A stretch of 35,395 nt of DNA from Pseudoxanthobacter soli DSM 19599 (lineage in GTDB: Bacteria > Pseudomonadota > Alphaproteobacteria > Rhizobiales > Segnochrobactraceae), in NCBI GenBank assembly GCA_945898215.1, contig CAMDHY010000037.1, forward strand, positions 1 to 35,395, written 5' to 3'. The position numbers and the translations under genes are program-made. Below, piece after piece: positions 26,007-34,806 of the stretch (its first letter is position 1; each line of letters starts with the position of its first letter). The notes under the pieces were generated by a model. The model was not told where the DNA came from. It saw nothing but the letters and a program-made list of their open reading frames with translations, and made no database searches.

Positions 26007-26136
26007 GGTGTGTCCTCGCACGGCTGGGGGCGGTCGACGCCACCCGATCCGAAACAGCAGACCTCGAAGACGTAACGTGGAGATGACGCCACCGGCGCGC
26101 GCGGCGCCGGGATCGTAGCCGGTCGACGGGTGCGCA

Positions 26137-28488
26137 TCAGGCGTTGCCCAATTGCATCACCGGCGCCTCGTCGTCGCCCGCCCGCGGGGCGCGGAGCGCG
26201 TCGGAGGCGGGCCGTTCCGCCGCCGCCCGGCGCCGTCCGACCACTTCCAGCGGGATCGGCAGGGCCCGACCATCCGGTCCGATGGGCAGTGCCACCGTCT
26301 GGGTGTTGAACGGGATCTCGATGCCTTCCGCATCGAAGGCGCGCTTGATTCGGCCGTTGAACTCGCGGGTGATTGTCCACTGGCTGCCGGCGAGGGTCTT
26401 GATGCGCGTCTTGACGATGAGCGCCGACGGACCGAACGCATCGAGCCCGAAGATCTCGAGGTCGCCGAGGAGCAGCGGCGAGAACTGCGGGTCGGCGCGC
26501 AGCTCCTCACCGAGACGCTTCAGCACCGCCATCACGCGGTCGATGTCCTCCTTGTAGGCGACGCCGACGTCGAAGACGGCGAAGGCGAAGCCGCGCGTCA
26601 GGTTCTTCACCCGGTCGACGCTCGAGAACGGGATGACGTGCACGGTGCCGGAGAAGTCGCGCAGACGGATGGTGCGGATGGTCATTGCCTCGACTGCGCC
26701 GGAGTTGCCGTTGAGGTCGACGACGTCGCCGACCTGCACCTGGTCCTCCATCAGGATGAACAGGCCGGTGATGACGTCCTTGACCAGCGTCTGCGCCCCG
26801 AAACCGACGGCGAGGCCGATGACGCCGGCGCCGGCGAGCAGCGGGCCGATGTCGACGCCGATCTCCGACAGCACGATCAGCGTCACCATCAGGAGGATCA
26901 CCACCATCACGACGTTGCGCAGGAACTGCAGCAGCGTGCGGCCGCGCTGGCCGAGCGCCTTGCGCGGCGAGGCGGCATTGAGCCTGCCCTCGATGGCGAT
27001 GTTGGCGAGTTCCCAGGCGATGAAGCCGCCGGCGAAGACGACGAGGATGCGCGTCAGCACCATGACGAGCGTCGTGCCGGCGTCCGACTGCACGAAGGCG
27101 AGCACGCCGAGGTGCCAGCCCTCGAGCAGCGCGACGATGCCGGCGACCCACAGGAGCACCACCACCAGCCGCTTCAGGAGCCCCCGGTAGCGCTCGCCGC
27201 GCGGTGTCGCCAGCACCGGCACGCCGAGATCGGAGCGCTCGAGCACGGCGCCGGCGCGGTTGGCGAGGAGTGGCACCAGGGCGAGCACCAGCACCGTGAC
27301 GAGTGTGCCGCGGACGAGGAAGACGAAGCCGCCGGAGATCTGCAGGGCGAACACCGCCGTCACCAGCACGATGCAGAGGATGGCGATGCGGTGCCAGTGG
27401 GCGGCGAGCCGCCGTGCCGGCACCGAGTACCACCGTCCGTCCGGCACCCGCTCGGCGAGCCAGCGGGCGAACGGCCGCCGCCAGCGCAGGACGAAGCGGA
27501 TCGCCACGACGGCGACGAGCACGCCGAGGATGAACAGCAGGCCCCAGCGCACCGCCGGCGTCAGGCCGAACAGCCACAGCGAACCGACGAACAGGTAGCC
27601 CCAGATGGCGAAGGCGGCGGTGCGCACCAGCGACTTGTGCAGGCGGATCGCCGTCTCGTCGGCGGCGGGCACCGCGCGCAGCGCCGGCGTCCGCGGCGCC
27701 AGCACCATGCGCACCATCGCAGACAGCACGCCGGTGGCGGCGCCGGCATTGAGGATGGTGAGCGCCAGCGCCTCCACCGGCCGGCTCGGCTGCAGGGCGC
27801 CGAGCGCCAGGAAGCCGCCGGCGACGAAGGCACCGATCGGCAGCAGGTCCAGCACCAGGCGCGTCAGCGCCATCATCACCCGCGCCGGCCAGGAGGCGCC
27901 GGCGGCGCGCCGGCCGAGCATGTCGCGCAGCCGCCCGAGCAGCCAGGCGACGACGAACCCGGCGAGGACGGCCGCTCCGATCGCCCCGGCGAGGCGGACC
28001 GCGCCGTCGAGGGCCGCGACGCGCGCGACGGGATCGGAGAGGGTGGCGACAACCTCGTTGCCGACCGCCGGCAGGGCGGTGACGGCGAATTCGAGCCGGC
28101 CGATCGCTTCCTGCACGCCGGAGAACACCGAAGCGGCGTAGGCGACGGCGGCAGCGCCGACGGTGGAGAAGTCGGCGGAGGAATCGGCGGAGGAATCGGC
28201 GGAGCCGTCGCCCTGCGCGGCCGTGAGCAGGCGCAACCGCTGCACCAGTTCCGCCCGCCGCTCCGGGTCCTCGATCTCGGCCACCAGCGCGTCGACCTCG
28301 GCGGCTGAGGGCGCCGCGGTCTCGGCCTCCGCAGCCGGTGCAGTGGTCGGCAGAACCGTCTGGGCCCGGGCAGGTGCGGCAGCCCCGAGGGCGATCTGCA
28401 GGCCCAGCAGACAGGCGAGGATGAGGCAGGCGGGGAGGTGGTGCAGCGGCGGGATCGAGGCAACGGGCGGGCAAAAACGGACCGACAT
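26137..28488 (-). CDS. MscS-family mechanosensitive channel, YbiO-like
   Basis: This large MscS-type channel opens under membrane tension to release solutes after osmotic downshock. The 783-residue protein has a signal peptide (cleavage near ARA/Q at 42), a periplasmic region with VDALVAEIEDPERRAELVQRL similar to E. coli YbiO, about ten membrane helices, and the MscS pore and beta domain near 545-610 (AGAGVIGLAVGFGAQTLVKD, ILMEDQVQVGDVVDLNG). It ends with a cytoplasmic alpha/beta domain (TREFNGRIKRAFDAEGIEIP). The ATG at 28488 has AGGAG 10 bp upstream. A 12-bp tandem repeat encodes GSADSSADSSAD in the periplasmic part. It is divergent from the CDF gene with 207 bp between starts. Confidence 0.93.
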   Translation of the reverse strand: MSVRFCPPVASIPPLHHLPACLILACLLGLQIALGAAAPARAQTVLPTTAPAAEAETAAPSAAEVDALVAEIEDPERRAELVQRLRLLTAAQGDGSADSSADSSADFSTVGAAAVAYAASVFSGVQEAIGRLEFAVTALPAVGNEVVATLSDPVARVAALDGAVRLAGAIGAAVLAGFVVAWLLGRLRDMLGRRAAGASWPARVMMALTRLVLDLLPIGAFVAGGFLALGALQPSRPVEALALTILNAGAATGVLSAMVRMVLAPRTPALRAVPAADETAIRLHKSLVRTAAFAIWGYLFVGSLWLFGLTPAVRWGLLFILGVLVAVVAIRFVLRWRRPFARWLAERVPDGRWYSVPARRLAAHWHRIAILCIVLVTAVFALQISGGFVFLVRGTLVTVLVLALVPLLANRAGAVLERSDLGVPVLATPRGERYRGLLKRLVVVLLWVAGIVALLEGWHLGVLAFVQSDAGTTLVMVLTRILVVFAGGFIAWELANIAIEGRLNAASPRKALGQRGRTLLQFLRNVVMVVILLMVTLIVLSEIGVDIGPLLAGAGVIGLAVGFGAQTLVKDVITGLFILMEDQVQVGDVVDLNGNSGAVEAMTIRTIRLRDFSGTVHVIPFSSVDRVKNLTRGFAFAVFDVGVAYKEDIDRVMAVLKRLGEELRADPQFSPLLLGDLEIFGLDAFGPSALIVKTRIKTLAGSQWTITREFNGRIKRAFDAEGIEIPFNTQTVALPIGPDGRALPIPLEVVGRRRAAAERPASDALRAPRAGDDEAPVMQLGNA
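28171..28206. repeat. Three 12-bp tandem repeats inside the MscS-like gene
   Basis: Three near-identical 12-bp units (28171-28182, 28183-28194, 28195-28206) of the form RTCGGCGGAGSM encode four-residue units DSSA/DGSA in the periplasmic linker. The unit is a multiple of three, so copy-number change would keep the frame. Confidence 0.75.
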
Positions 28489-28695
28489 CGGGACAAAGGC
28501 TCCTGAAGCCCCCCGACGCAAAGCCCCGACGGCCCGATCGGGTTCCCGCCCCGCGGGCGAATGTCGGCCCCGCATCCCCCGCTGCATCGGCGACGATCAT
28601 CGTCGCCGCGCTTGACAGTCCGCCCGTCTCGCCGTCAATCGGCGCGCGGCGCCCTCCCCCCGGCTCTGCCCGTTGCAAGAGGTCGGCTACTGGCG

Positions 28696-30117
28696 ATGAC
28701 GAGCGTGGACGGCTCGCACATGGGCGCGGCGGTGAGCCGACGCAAGCAGCGCGCGGTGGCGATCTCGATCGCCGTCTCGCTGGTGCTCGCCGTCGCCAAG
28801 GGCATCGTCGGGCTCGCCACCGGCAGCCTCGCGATCCTCTCGGACGCGGCCCAGACCGTCCTCGACCTCGGCACCAGCGCGCTGACGTTCTACGCCGTGC
28901 GCGTCGGCGACAAGCCGGCCGACAGCGACCACCACTTCGGCCACGCCAAGGTGGAGAGCGTCGCAGCCCTGATCGAGACCGGGCTCCTCATCGCCACCGG
29001 CATCGCCTTCGTCGTGGAGGCCGGCAAACAGCTCTTCTACGGCGGCGAGCCGTTCGAGGTGACGTGGTGGGTCGCCGGCCTGTTCGTCGTCTCGATCGTC
29101 GCCGACTTCTTCCGAGCCCGCATGCTGAAGCGCGTCGCCCGCGAGACCGGCTCGGAGGCGCTCGAGGCCGACGCCCTCAACTTCACCACCGACATGGTGA
29201 GCTCCGGGCTCGTGCTGCTCAGCCTCGCCGGCATGTATTTCGGTCTGCCGGCGGCCGACGCCCTGGTGGCGCTCGTCATCGCCGGCTTCATCGGCTGGAA
29301 CGGCATCCGGCTTGCCCGGCGCACCATCGACACCCTCGTCGACACGGCACCCGCCGGCGTCGTCGAGACGATCGAGAAGCTCGCCGAAGACAGCGAGGAC
29401 GTTCTGGCGCTGCAGCGGGCACGGGTGCGCCTGTCCGGCGCCACCCTGTTCGCCGCCGTCGACGTCACCGTCCGCCGGACGCTGCCCTTCGACCGCGTCG
29501 ACGCCATCAAGGCGCGCTTCGAGGACGCGGTCCGCAGTGCCTATCCGAACGCCGACGTCACCGTCACCGCCCACCCGGTGGCGCTCGACGACGAGACCGT
29601 GTTCGACAAGGTGATGCTGATCGCGGCGCGGCGCGGGCTCGCCGTCCACCACGTCACCGTGCAGCACCTCGCCAGGCCCGACGAAAGCAGCGAGCAGCTC
29701 TCCGTCAGCCTCGACCTCGAGGTCGATGGCGCCATGAGCTTCTCGACCGCCCACGACGTCGCGAGCGGCCTCGAGACGGCGGTTCGGCGCGAGCTCGGCG
29801 AGGACATCGAGGTGGAGAGCCACATCGAGCCGATGCTGACGGCGGGCCTTGACGCGCGCGACGCCGGCGCCGTCACCCGCATGACATTCTCCGGCATCCT
29901 CTCGGAGCTCGCCGCCGAGACCGGGCGGCTCGCCTTCGTCCACGACGTGCGCGTGCGGGTGAACGACGAGGGGCTGTTCGTCACCTGCCACTGCTTCGCG
30001 CAGCCGGGCCAGACCGTCGCCGAGGTGCACGACGCCGTCGATGCGCTCGAGCGCGGCTTCCGCGGCCGTGTGCCCGAGGTGCGGCGGATGATCGTCCACG
30101 CCGAGCCGCGCGGCTGA
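28696..30117 (+). CDS. Cation diffusion facilitator family transporter with three C-terminal domains
   Basis: CDF proteins export divalent metals in exchange for protons. This 473-residue protein is much longer than the usual 300. The membrane part (about 25-210) has six helices and VGDKPADSDHHFGHAKVE between TM2 and TM3, a CDF hallmark. Metal site A positions read QTVLD in TM2 (Gln53, Asp57) and NFTTD in TM5 (Asn162, Asp166); FieF/YiiP has Asp-x3-Asp and His-x3-Asp. After one normal cytoplasmic dimerisation domain (about 217-295) there are two further ferredoxin-like segments (about 298-385 and 396-473, each with HHVTVQHL or VHDVRVRV openings). Metal specificity cannot be read. The start at 28696 is the first ATG with a CDF-like N-terminus. 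Confidence 0.9.
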   Translation: MTSVDGSHMGAAVSRRKQRAVAISIAVSLVLAVAKGIVGLATGSLAILSDAAQTVLDLGTSALTFYAVRVGDKPADSDHHFGHAKVESVAALIETGLLIATGIAFVVEAGKQLFYGGEPFEVTWWVAGLFVVSIVADFFRARMLKRVARETGSEALEADALNFTTDMVSSGLVLLSLAGMYFGLPAADALVALVIAGFIGWNGIRLARRTIDTLVDTAPAGVVETIEKLAEDSEDVLALQRARVRLSGATLFAAVDVTVRRTLPFDRVDAIKARFEDAVRSAYPNADVTVTAHPVALDDETVFDKVMLIAARRGLAVHHVTVQHLARPDESSEQLSVSLDLEVDGAMSFSTAHDVASGLETAVRRELGEDIEVESHIEPMLTAGLDARDAGAVTRMTFSGILSELAAETGRLAFVHDVRVRVNDEGLFVTCHCFAQPGQTVAEVHDAVDALERGFRGRVPEVRRMIVHAEPRG

Positions 30118-30164
30118 GCCGGACGGCCGTTCACGAAGATTGGATGACGGCGACCGCGTTCGAA

Positions 30165-30193
30165 TTGGAAAAGCGCGTGCCGCGGCGCTAGAC
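30165..30193 (+). promoter_or_regulatory. Candidate promoter of the diheme cytochrome gene
   Basis: TTGGAA at 30165-30170, a 17-nt spacer and CTAGAC at 30188-30193 approximate the alphaproteobacterial TTGAC-N17-CTATAT pattern. Transcription would start near 30200, 25 bp before the ATG. A GGAGA Shine-Dalgarno follows at the right place. Confidence 0.35.
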
Positions 30194-30225
30194 CGCTTCC
30201 GCCCCTGCGCGGAGAATCAAGACAA

Positions 30226-31086
30226 ATGAGCGCATCCCGGCCCTCGGCCGCCCTCCTCGCCGCCACGCTTGCCGTGACTTTCCTGCCCGCCACCGCCGGC
30301 GCGGAGACGCCCGTCGAGCGCGGCGACTATCTCGTCAACTCGATCCTCGCCTGCGGCAACTGCCACACGCCGATGGGGCCGGACGGGCCGCAGGCGGGCA
30401 TGACGCTCGCCGGCGGCACGAGGTTCGAGGCGCCGCCGTTCACGGTGCACGCCTCGAACATCACCCCGGACACGGCCACCGGCATCGGCGCGTGGAGCGA
30501 CGCGGACCTCAAGACCGCGATCGTCGGCGGCGTCCGCCCCGACGGCGTGCCGCTCGCGCCGATCATGCCCTACGCCTTCTACCGGGTGATGACCCCGGCC
30601 GACCTCGAGGGGCTGGTGGCCTACCTTCGCACCGTCGCGCCCGTCGCCCACGCCGTGCCGCCGCCGGAGTACCGCCAGATCATCCGCGCCGAGCCGCCGC
30701 CCGGCTTCGAGCAGCCGGCCACCGCCGCCGACCTCTCGACCCCCGAGGGGCGCGGCAAGTACCTTGTCGGCATCGGCCACTGCATGGAGTGCCACACCAG
30801 CCGCGGCCCGCACAGCGAGCCGGCGTTCGCCACCGGCTTCGGCGCCGGCGGCATGGAGTTTCCCGGGCCTTGGGGCGTGTCGGTGGCCGCCAACATCACC
30901 GCGAGCAAGGCGAAGGGCCTCGGCGACTGGACGGATGCCGAGATCGCCCGCGCAATCACCGAGGGCGTCGGCCGCGACGGCGCCAGACTGAAGCCGCCGA
31001 TGGGCTACGGCTTCTACGCGAAGCTGAAGCCCGGCGACGTCGCCGACATCATCGCCTACCTGCGCACGGTGCCGGCGGTGGAGTGA
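30226..31086 (+). CDS. Periplasmic diheme c-type cytochrome
   Basis: This 286-residue exported electron carrier has a Sec signal (cleavage after AGA at 26) and two covalent heme sites: CGNCH at 43-47 and CMECH at 186-190. The two halves repeat the same plan: RGDYLV/RGKYLV before the heme, ASNITPD/AANITAS after it, then IGAWSDADLKTAI/LGDWTDAEIARAI and a C-terminal VAYLRT/IAYLRT. This looks like the cytochrome subunit family of membrane alcohol or aldehyde dehydrogenases, but with two rather than three hemes and no dehydrogenase gene nearby. The partner is unknown. Distal ligand Met candidates are IMPYAFYRVM and PMGYGFYAKL. It is convergent with the next gene, 38 bp apart. Confidence 0.93.
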   Translation: MSASRPSAALLAATLAVTFLPATAGAETPVERGDYLVNSILACGNCHTPMGPDGPQAGMTLAGGTRFEAPPFTVHASNITPDTATGIGAWSDADLKTAIVGGVRPDGVPLAPIMPYAFYRVMTPADLEGLVAYLRTVAPVAHAVPPPEYRQIIRAEPPPGFEQPATAADLSTPEGRGKYLVGIGHCMECHTSRGPHSEPAFATGFGAGGMEFPGPWGVSVAANITASKAKGLGDWTDAEIARAITEGVGRDGARLKPPMGYGFYAKLKPGDVADIIAYLRTVPAVE

Positions 31087-31124
31087 GCGGCAGCGCGGCA
31101 GCGGGAGACCGGCCGCCGCCGGGC

Positions 31125-31643
31125 TCACCACAAGAGCTTGATCACCGGCGTCTGCCCGCGCCCGCAGATGTAGCAGCACCCGCGGCAATCGCGCCTTCCA
31201 TCATAGCCCACGCCCCAATAGGAGCGGGTGTTGCCGGCCACCCATGCGCCGTAGCAGATCTTCTCGTTCTTCCGGCAGGAGATGTTGATCGTGGACTTCT
31301 TGCTGTTCGGGAGGACGTAGACACGATTGGCGCTTGGCCACACCCAGTTGCGGTTCTGCGAATAAAGCTGCAGCTCGACGCGTCGACCGCTGCGGTTCTG
31401 GATGTTCCACCGCAAAGTGTTGTTCTTCTTGGCGACGGCGGTCTTGACCGGGGTCTCGGCGGTCGGGCGCGGCTCGCCGACGCTCGCTGCAGCACCGCTC
31501 GGCGCCGGGCCGGTGGCCGGGCAGGTCTGGCCCGCCGGGCAGGCGGAAGCGCCCACCTCCGTCGCCGACGCCGCCACCCCCGTCAGGCAACAGGCCAGCA
31601 ACACGGTCCAGAGCAGCGCCGTGATCTTGGATGGGCCGGTCAT
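31125..31643 (-). CDS. Small secreted Cys-rich protein of unknown function
   Basis: This 172-residue protein has an N-terminal signal. Cleavage after ASA at 27 is likely; LLAC at 15-18 could instead be read as a weak lipobox. A low-complexity Ala/Pro/Thr linker (about 30-72) leads to a compact C-terminal domain of about 100 residues with TLRWNIQNRSGRRVELQLYS, NWVWPS, ISCRKNEKICYGAWVAGNT, YWGVGYDG, and a DCRGCCYICGRGQTP cysteine cluster. I recall this domain as hypothetical in Hyphomicrobiales; no function is known to me. GGAGGAGA sits 6 bp before ATG 31643, fixing the start. It is 62 bp upstream of nothing it obviously serves; the glycosyltransferase stop lies 62 bp before it on the same strand. 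Confidence 0.85.
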   Translation of the reverse strand: MTGPSKITALLWTVLLACCLTGVAASATEVGASACPAGQTCPATGPAPSGAAASVGEPRPTAETPVKTAVAKKNNTLRWNIQNRSGRRVELQLYSQNRNWVWPSANRVYVLPNSKKSTINISCRKNEKICYGAWVAGNTRSYWGVGYDGRRDCRGCCYICGRGQTPVIKLLW

Positions 31644-31705
31644 TTGTCTTCTCCTCCGAACGGGCACACCCATCCTGAGGCCAAACCGAGCCGCGGTAAA
31701 CGCTG

Positions 31706-33844
31706 TCACGTCGTTGCGGTGGCCCGCCGCTTGTTGCCCGCCGGCCGCCGCGCCACGCCGTGCTCTGTCTTCGCCCAGAAGTGCGGGCGGCGGACGAGGT
31801 CGACGACGGCGAGCGCGAGCGCGAAGAAGTGCAGCCACCAGTAGACCGGCAGCCAGATGAGCGCGAGCGTCCGGATGGCGCTCGGTCGCATCCTGAGTGC
31901 CGCCAGCGCGAGGAGTGCCATCGCCGCCTGGCCGCCGAAGAAGGCGGTGGCGACGAGGGCGAAGCGCAGATCGCCGGCGAAGCTGCCGTCCGGCCCGAAC
32001 GGCAGCGCACCGAAGCTGTAGCCGGCGACGAGGAACCACGACAGCGGATAGGCGACGACGGTGACGAGGGCGCCGATCAGCTGCAGCGCCAGGGCCACCA
32101 GCCCGTCGATGCCGACGCCGCGGGCGAGACCCGCGAGGTCACGCCCGTGCACGAGCGCTGTCTGCAGCCAGCCCTTGTACCAGCGCGAGCGCTGCTTCAG
32201 CCACGCGGCCACCTCGAGCGGCGCCTCTTCGTGGGTGGTCGAGGCGATGACGGTGGAGGCATAGCCGCGGCGAGCGAGGCGGACCGCGAGGTCGGCGTCC
32301 TCGGTGACGTTGAAGGCGTCCCAGCCGCCGACGGCGAGCAGCGCCGAACTGCGGAAGTGGTTGGAGGTGCCGCCGAGCAGGAACGGCAGCCGGTGGCTGG
32401 CGAGCCACGGCAGCATCGCGTCGAACAGCATCGCGTATTCGAGCGCGAACATCGCCGTCACCCAGGTGTCGCCGGCGTGGTCGGTGGCAAGCCGCGCTTG
32501 CACGCAGGCGAGGTCCGGCCCGGCAGCGGCGAACGTCTCTGCGGCGCGGCGCAACTGGTCTGGGTCGGGCCGGTCCTCGGCGTCGAAGATTGTCACCAGG
32601 CCGCCGCGGGCGAGCGTCAGGCCGACGCCGAGGGCCTTCGGCTTGGTCAGCGGCCCGATCTTCGGCACCATCAAGACGTCGAAGCGGCAGGCGAGCGGGT
32701 GGCGTTCGACGGCGGCGATCGTCTCGCGGTCGGTCGCCTCCAGCAGCAGCTTGAGGTCGAGCTTGTCGGCCGGGTAGTCGAGGGCGCAGAGCGCCGGCAG
32801 CAGCCGCGGCACGACGCGGGCCTCGCGGTGCAGCGGCACGAGTACCGTGTAAACCGGCAGATCGACATCGGCGAGCGGATGGGCCGGCGGCTCGAAGCCC
32901 CCGGCGACCCCCGCGAACGCGGCCGCAACGCGCAGCGCCGCGAACCCGACGAAACAGACGGCGGCGAGGCAGACCGTGAGGCCGAGGATCGTCACGGGGG
33001 CGAGGGTGGCCGCCCCGACCCAGGTCGCCGCGGCGAGCCCGAGCACAACGGCCTGCCGGCGCGTCACCGTCGTTTCCGCCCCGCAGCCGCCGGCGGCGGA
33101 CCGGAAGGCGGCGAGGGCCGCCTCGACTCTACGGGTGCCGACGAGCCGCAGTGCCGGCCGGCGCAGGGCGTCGGGCGCGGCGGACGCCGCGGCACCCACC
33201 GTGCCGGTGGCGTCGGAGCCGCCGTCGTCCAAGCCGGACCCGTACGCCTCGGCGACGATGCCCGCGTCCCCCGGACCGGGGACGTCCGCCGCCGCCGCCA
33301 GGGCGGCGGCGAATTCCTCCGGATCGGCGAGGCGGATGCGGCGGGCGGCCGCTGGCTCGACGGCGAGGATACGCGCGAGGTCGCCGAGGCGCGCCGGGTT
33401 CGCCGGAACCGCCACGATCGGGCCGTGCTCGCCGTAGCCGACGGCGATCAGCGTCACCGCCTCCCCGTCGGGACGGTCGACGCGGACGAAGCGGCCGGCG
33501 CCGGCGGCGAGGTCCTCGGCCGTCGCCACGCCGACACCGAGGGTAGCGGCCATCAGTTCGAGCTGCGTCGGGGGCGCGGAGACGGGTCCCGCGGGCGCGA
33601 ACTCGCCGCGCGCGGGCATCGAGGGCTCGGCGTCCGACACGGACGTCCGGGGTGCGTCAGCCGTCGGCGCACTGGGATGCTGCAGATAGGTCGTCGCGCG
33701 ATGGGACGATGGGGAACTCGGCGGCGGAGCGTCCGCGCCGAGGGCAGGAATGGCACCGATACCGAGGCGCCTGCGGGCGGCGCCGCGCACGGCACCCCCC
33801 TGCCCAGGCCCGCCGGAACCGTGCCGCCACGCCTTCACACGCAT
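31706..33844 (-). CDS. Membrane glycosyltransferase family 2 protein with MshEN-like N-terminal domain
   Basis: This processive-type GT2 enzyme of about 712 residues probably polymerises or transfers sugars at the inner membrane for exopolysaccharide. The N-terminal part (about 90-185; LMAATLGVGVATAEDL, LAVEPAAARRIRLADPEEFA) looks like a T2SSE/MshEN domain, a fold that can bind cyclic-di-GMP. Then come two membrane helices, the GT-A domain (YTVLVPLHREARVVPRLL, DAED at 421-424, TED at 514-516, QRSRW at 551-555) and C-terminal helices, as in BcsA-like synthases. No PilZ domain or BcsB partner is present. The start is uncertain: ATG 33844 is preferred over 33916 as there is a purine-rich GGGGGG just before it, but neither is strong. 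Confidence 0.87.
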   Translation of the reverse strand: MRVKAWRHGSGGPGQGGAVRGAARRRLGIGAIPALGADAPPPSSPSSHRATTYLQHPSAPTADAPRTSVSDAEPSMPARGEFAPAGPVSAPPTQLELMAATLGVGVATAEDLAAGAGRFVRVDRPDGEAVTLIAVGYGEHGPIVAVPANPARLGDLARILAVEPAAARRIRLADPEEFAAALAAAADVPGPGDAGIVAEAYGSGLDDGGSDATGTVGAAASAAPDALRRPALRLVGTRRVEAALAAFRSAAGGCGAETTVTRRQAVVLGLAAATWVGAATLAPVTILGLTVCLAAVCFVGFAALRVAAAFAGVAGGFEPPAHPLADVDLPVYTVLVPLHREARVVPRLLPALCALDYPADKLDLKLLLEATDRETIAAVERHPLACRFDVLMVPKIGPLTKPKALGVGLTLARGGLVTIFDAEDRPDPDQLRRAAETFAAAGPDLACVQARLATDHAGDTWVTAMFALEYAMLFDAMLPWLASHRLPFLLGGTSNHFRSSALLAVGGWDAFNVTEDADLAVRLARRGYASTVIASTTHEEAPLEVAAWLKQRSRWYKGWLQTALVHGRDLAGLARGVGIDGLVALALQLIGALVTVVAYPLSWFLVAGYSFGALPFGPDGSFAGDLRFALVATAFFGGQAAMALLALAALRMRPSAIRTLALIWLPVYWWLHFFALALAVVDLVRRPHFWAKTEHGVARRPAGNKRRATATT

Positions 33845-34080
33845 CCCCCCATACGCTGCCTGGAAGTGTGGCAGACCCGGACCGGCAGTGCAATCGTAGG
33901 CTGTTGCGCTCCGCATGAGAATCTTTGACGCGAAGTGCTCAGGGTCGCCCGCGCGCGCCGTTCTCTCGCCCCAGCCGGCCTGCTAAGGGTTCCGCCGCGG
34001 ACGGCGCCGGTGGATGTGTGCCGCGACGAACCCGTCGCCGCCATCGTTGCCCTGGTCCGCAGCCGAGGGGAGACCAAGAC

Positions 34081-34716
34081 GTGAGCCAGTCCTTCCTGCG
34101 CGATGCCGCCGTTCCGCCGCGCCGCGGCACGCTCGTGCTCGCTCACGGGGCGAGTGCGGCGATGGATACGCAGTTCATGCAGCGCTTCGCCGTCCATGCC
34201 GCCAAGGCGGGGCTCGACGTGGTGCGCTTCGAGTTCGGCTACATGGCGCAGCGCCGGATCGACGGCGTGCGACGGCCGCCGCCGAAGGTCGAGACCCTGG
34301 TGCCGGAGTTCGTCGCAGCCATCGAAGCCGTGCTTGCGGAGAGCGAGGGGCCGGTGCTGATCGGCGGCAAGTCGATGGGCGGACGGATCGCCGCGATGGT
34401 CGGCGGCCTGCCGGATCTCGACCCGCGCGTGAAGGCCGTCGTCTGCCTGGGCTACCCCTTCCACCCGACCGGACAGCCGGAAAAGCTGCGCCTCGGACCC
34501 CTGAAGGCGCAGCGCATCCCGACGCTCGTCGTTCAGGGCACGCGCGATCCCTATGGCGACGAAAAGGAGGTGGCGACCTACACGCTGCCGCCGCTCGTGA
34601 CGATCGTCTGGAGCGAGAACGGCAACCACGACCTCGCCCCGACGGGCGCGTCGCCGGCGACGTGGAACGGCAACATCGAGGCGGCGGCGAAAGCGGCAGC
34701 CGGGGTGCTGGGGTAG
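34081..34716 (+). CDS. Alpha/beta hydrolase (KANL3/Tex30-like family)
   Basis: This 211-residue cytoplasmic alpha/beta-hydrolase resembles the small KANL3/Tex30 or YcjY-like hydrolases. It has the oxyanion-region LAHGAS, the nucleophile elbow GGKSMGGR with Ser98, Asp156 in GTRDPYG, and His183 in NGNHD, a complete catalytic triad. KLRLGPLKAQRIPTLVVQG before the Asp is typical. No signal peptide is seen. The start is a GTG at 34081, chosen because GGGGAGA lies 9 bp upstream and the first residues (SQSFLRDAAVPPRRGTLVLA) lead straight into strand 1; the frame continues upstream without a better start. The substrate is unknown. It is divergent from the glycosyltransferase gene, 236 bp between starts. 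Confidence 0.9.
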   Translation: MSQSFLRDAAVPPRRGTLVLAHGASAAMDTQFMQRFAVHAAKAGLDVVRFEFGYMAQRRIDGVRRPPPKVETLVPEFVAAIEAVLAESEGPVLIGGKSMGGRIAAMVGGLPDLDPRVKAVVCLGYPFHPTGQPEKLRLGPLKAQRIPTLVVQGTRDPYGDEKEVATYTLPPLVTIVWSENGNHDLAPTGASPATWNGNIEAAAKAAAGVLG

Positions 34717-34806
34717 GGGCGGGTCCGACCACAGATGGTTACCGCACCCGTGAAGCCTTCATCGAGCTGACCTTTCGCGATAACGTGTTTCGCACAGGAG
34801 GCACCG

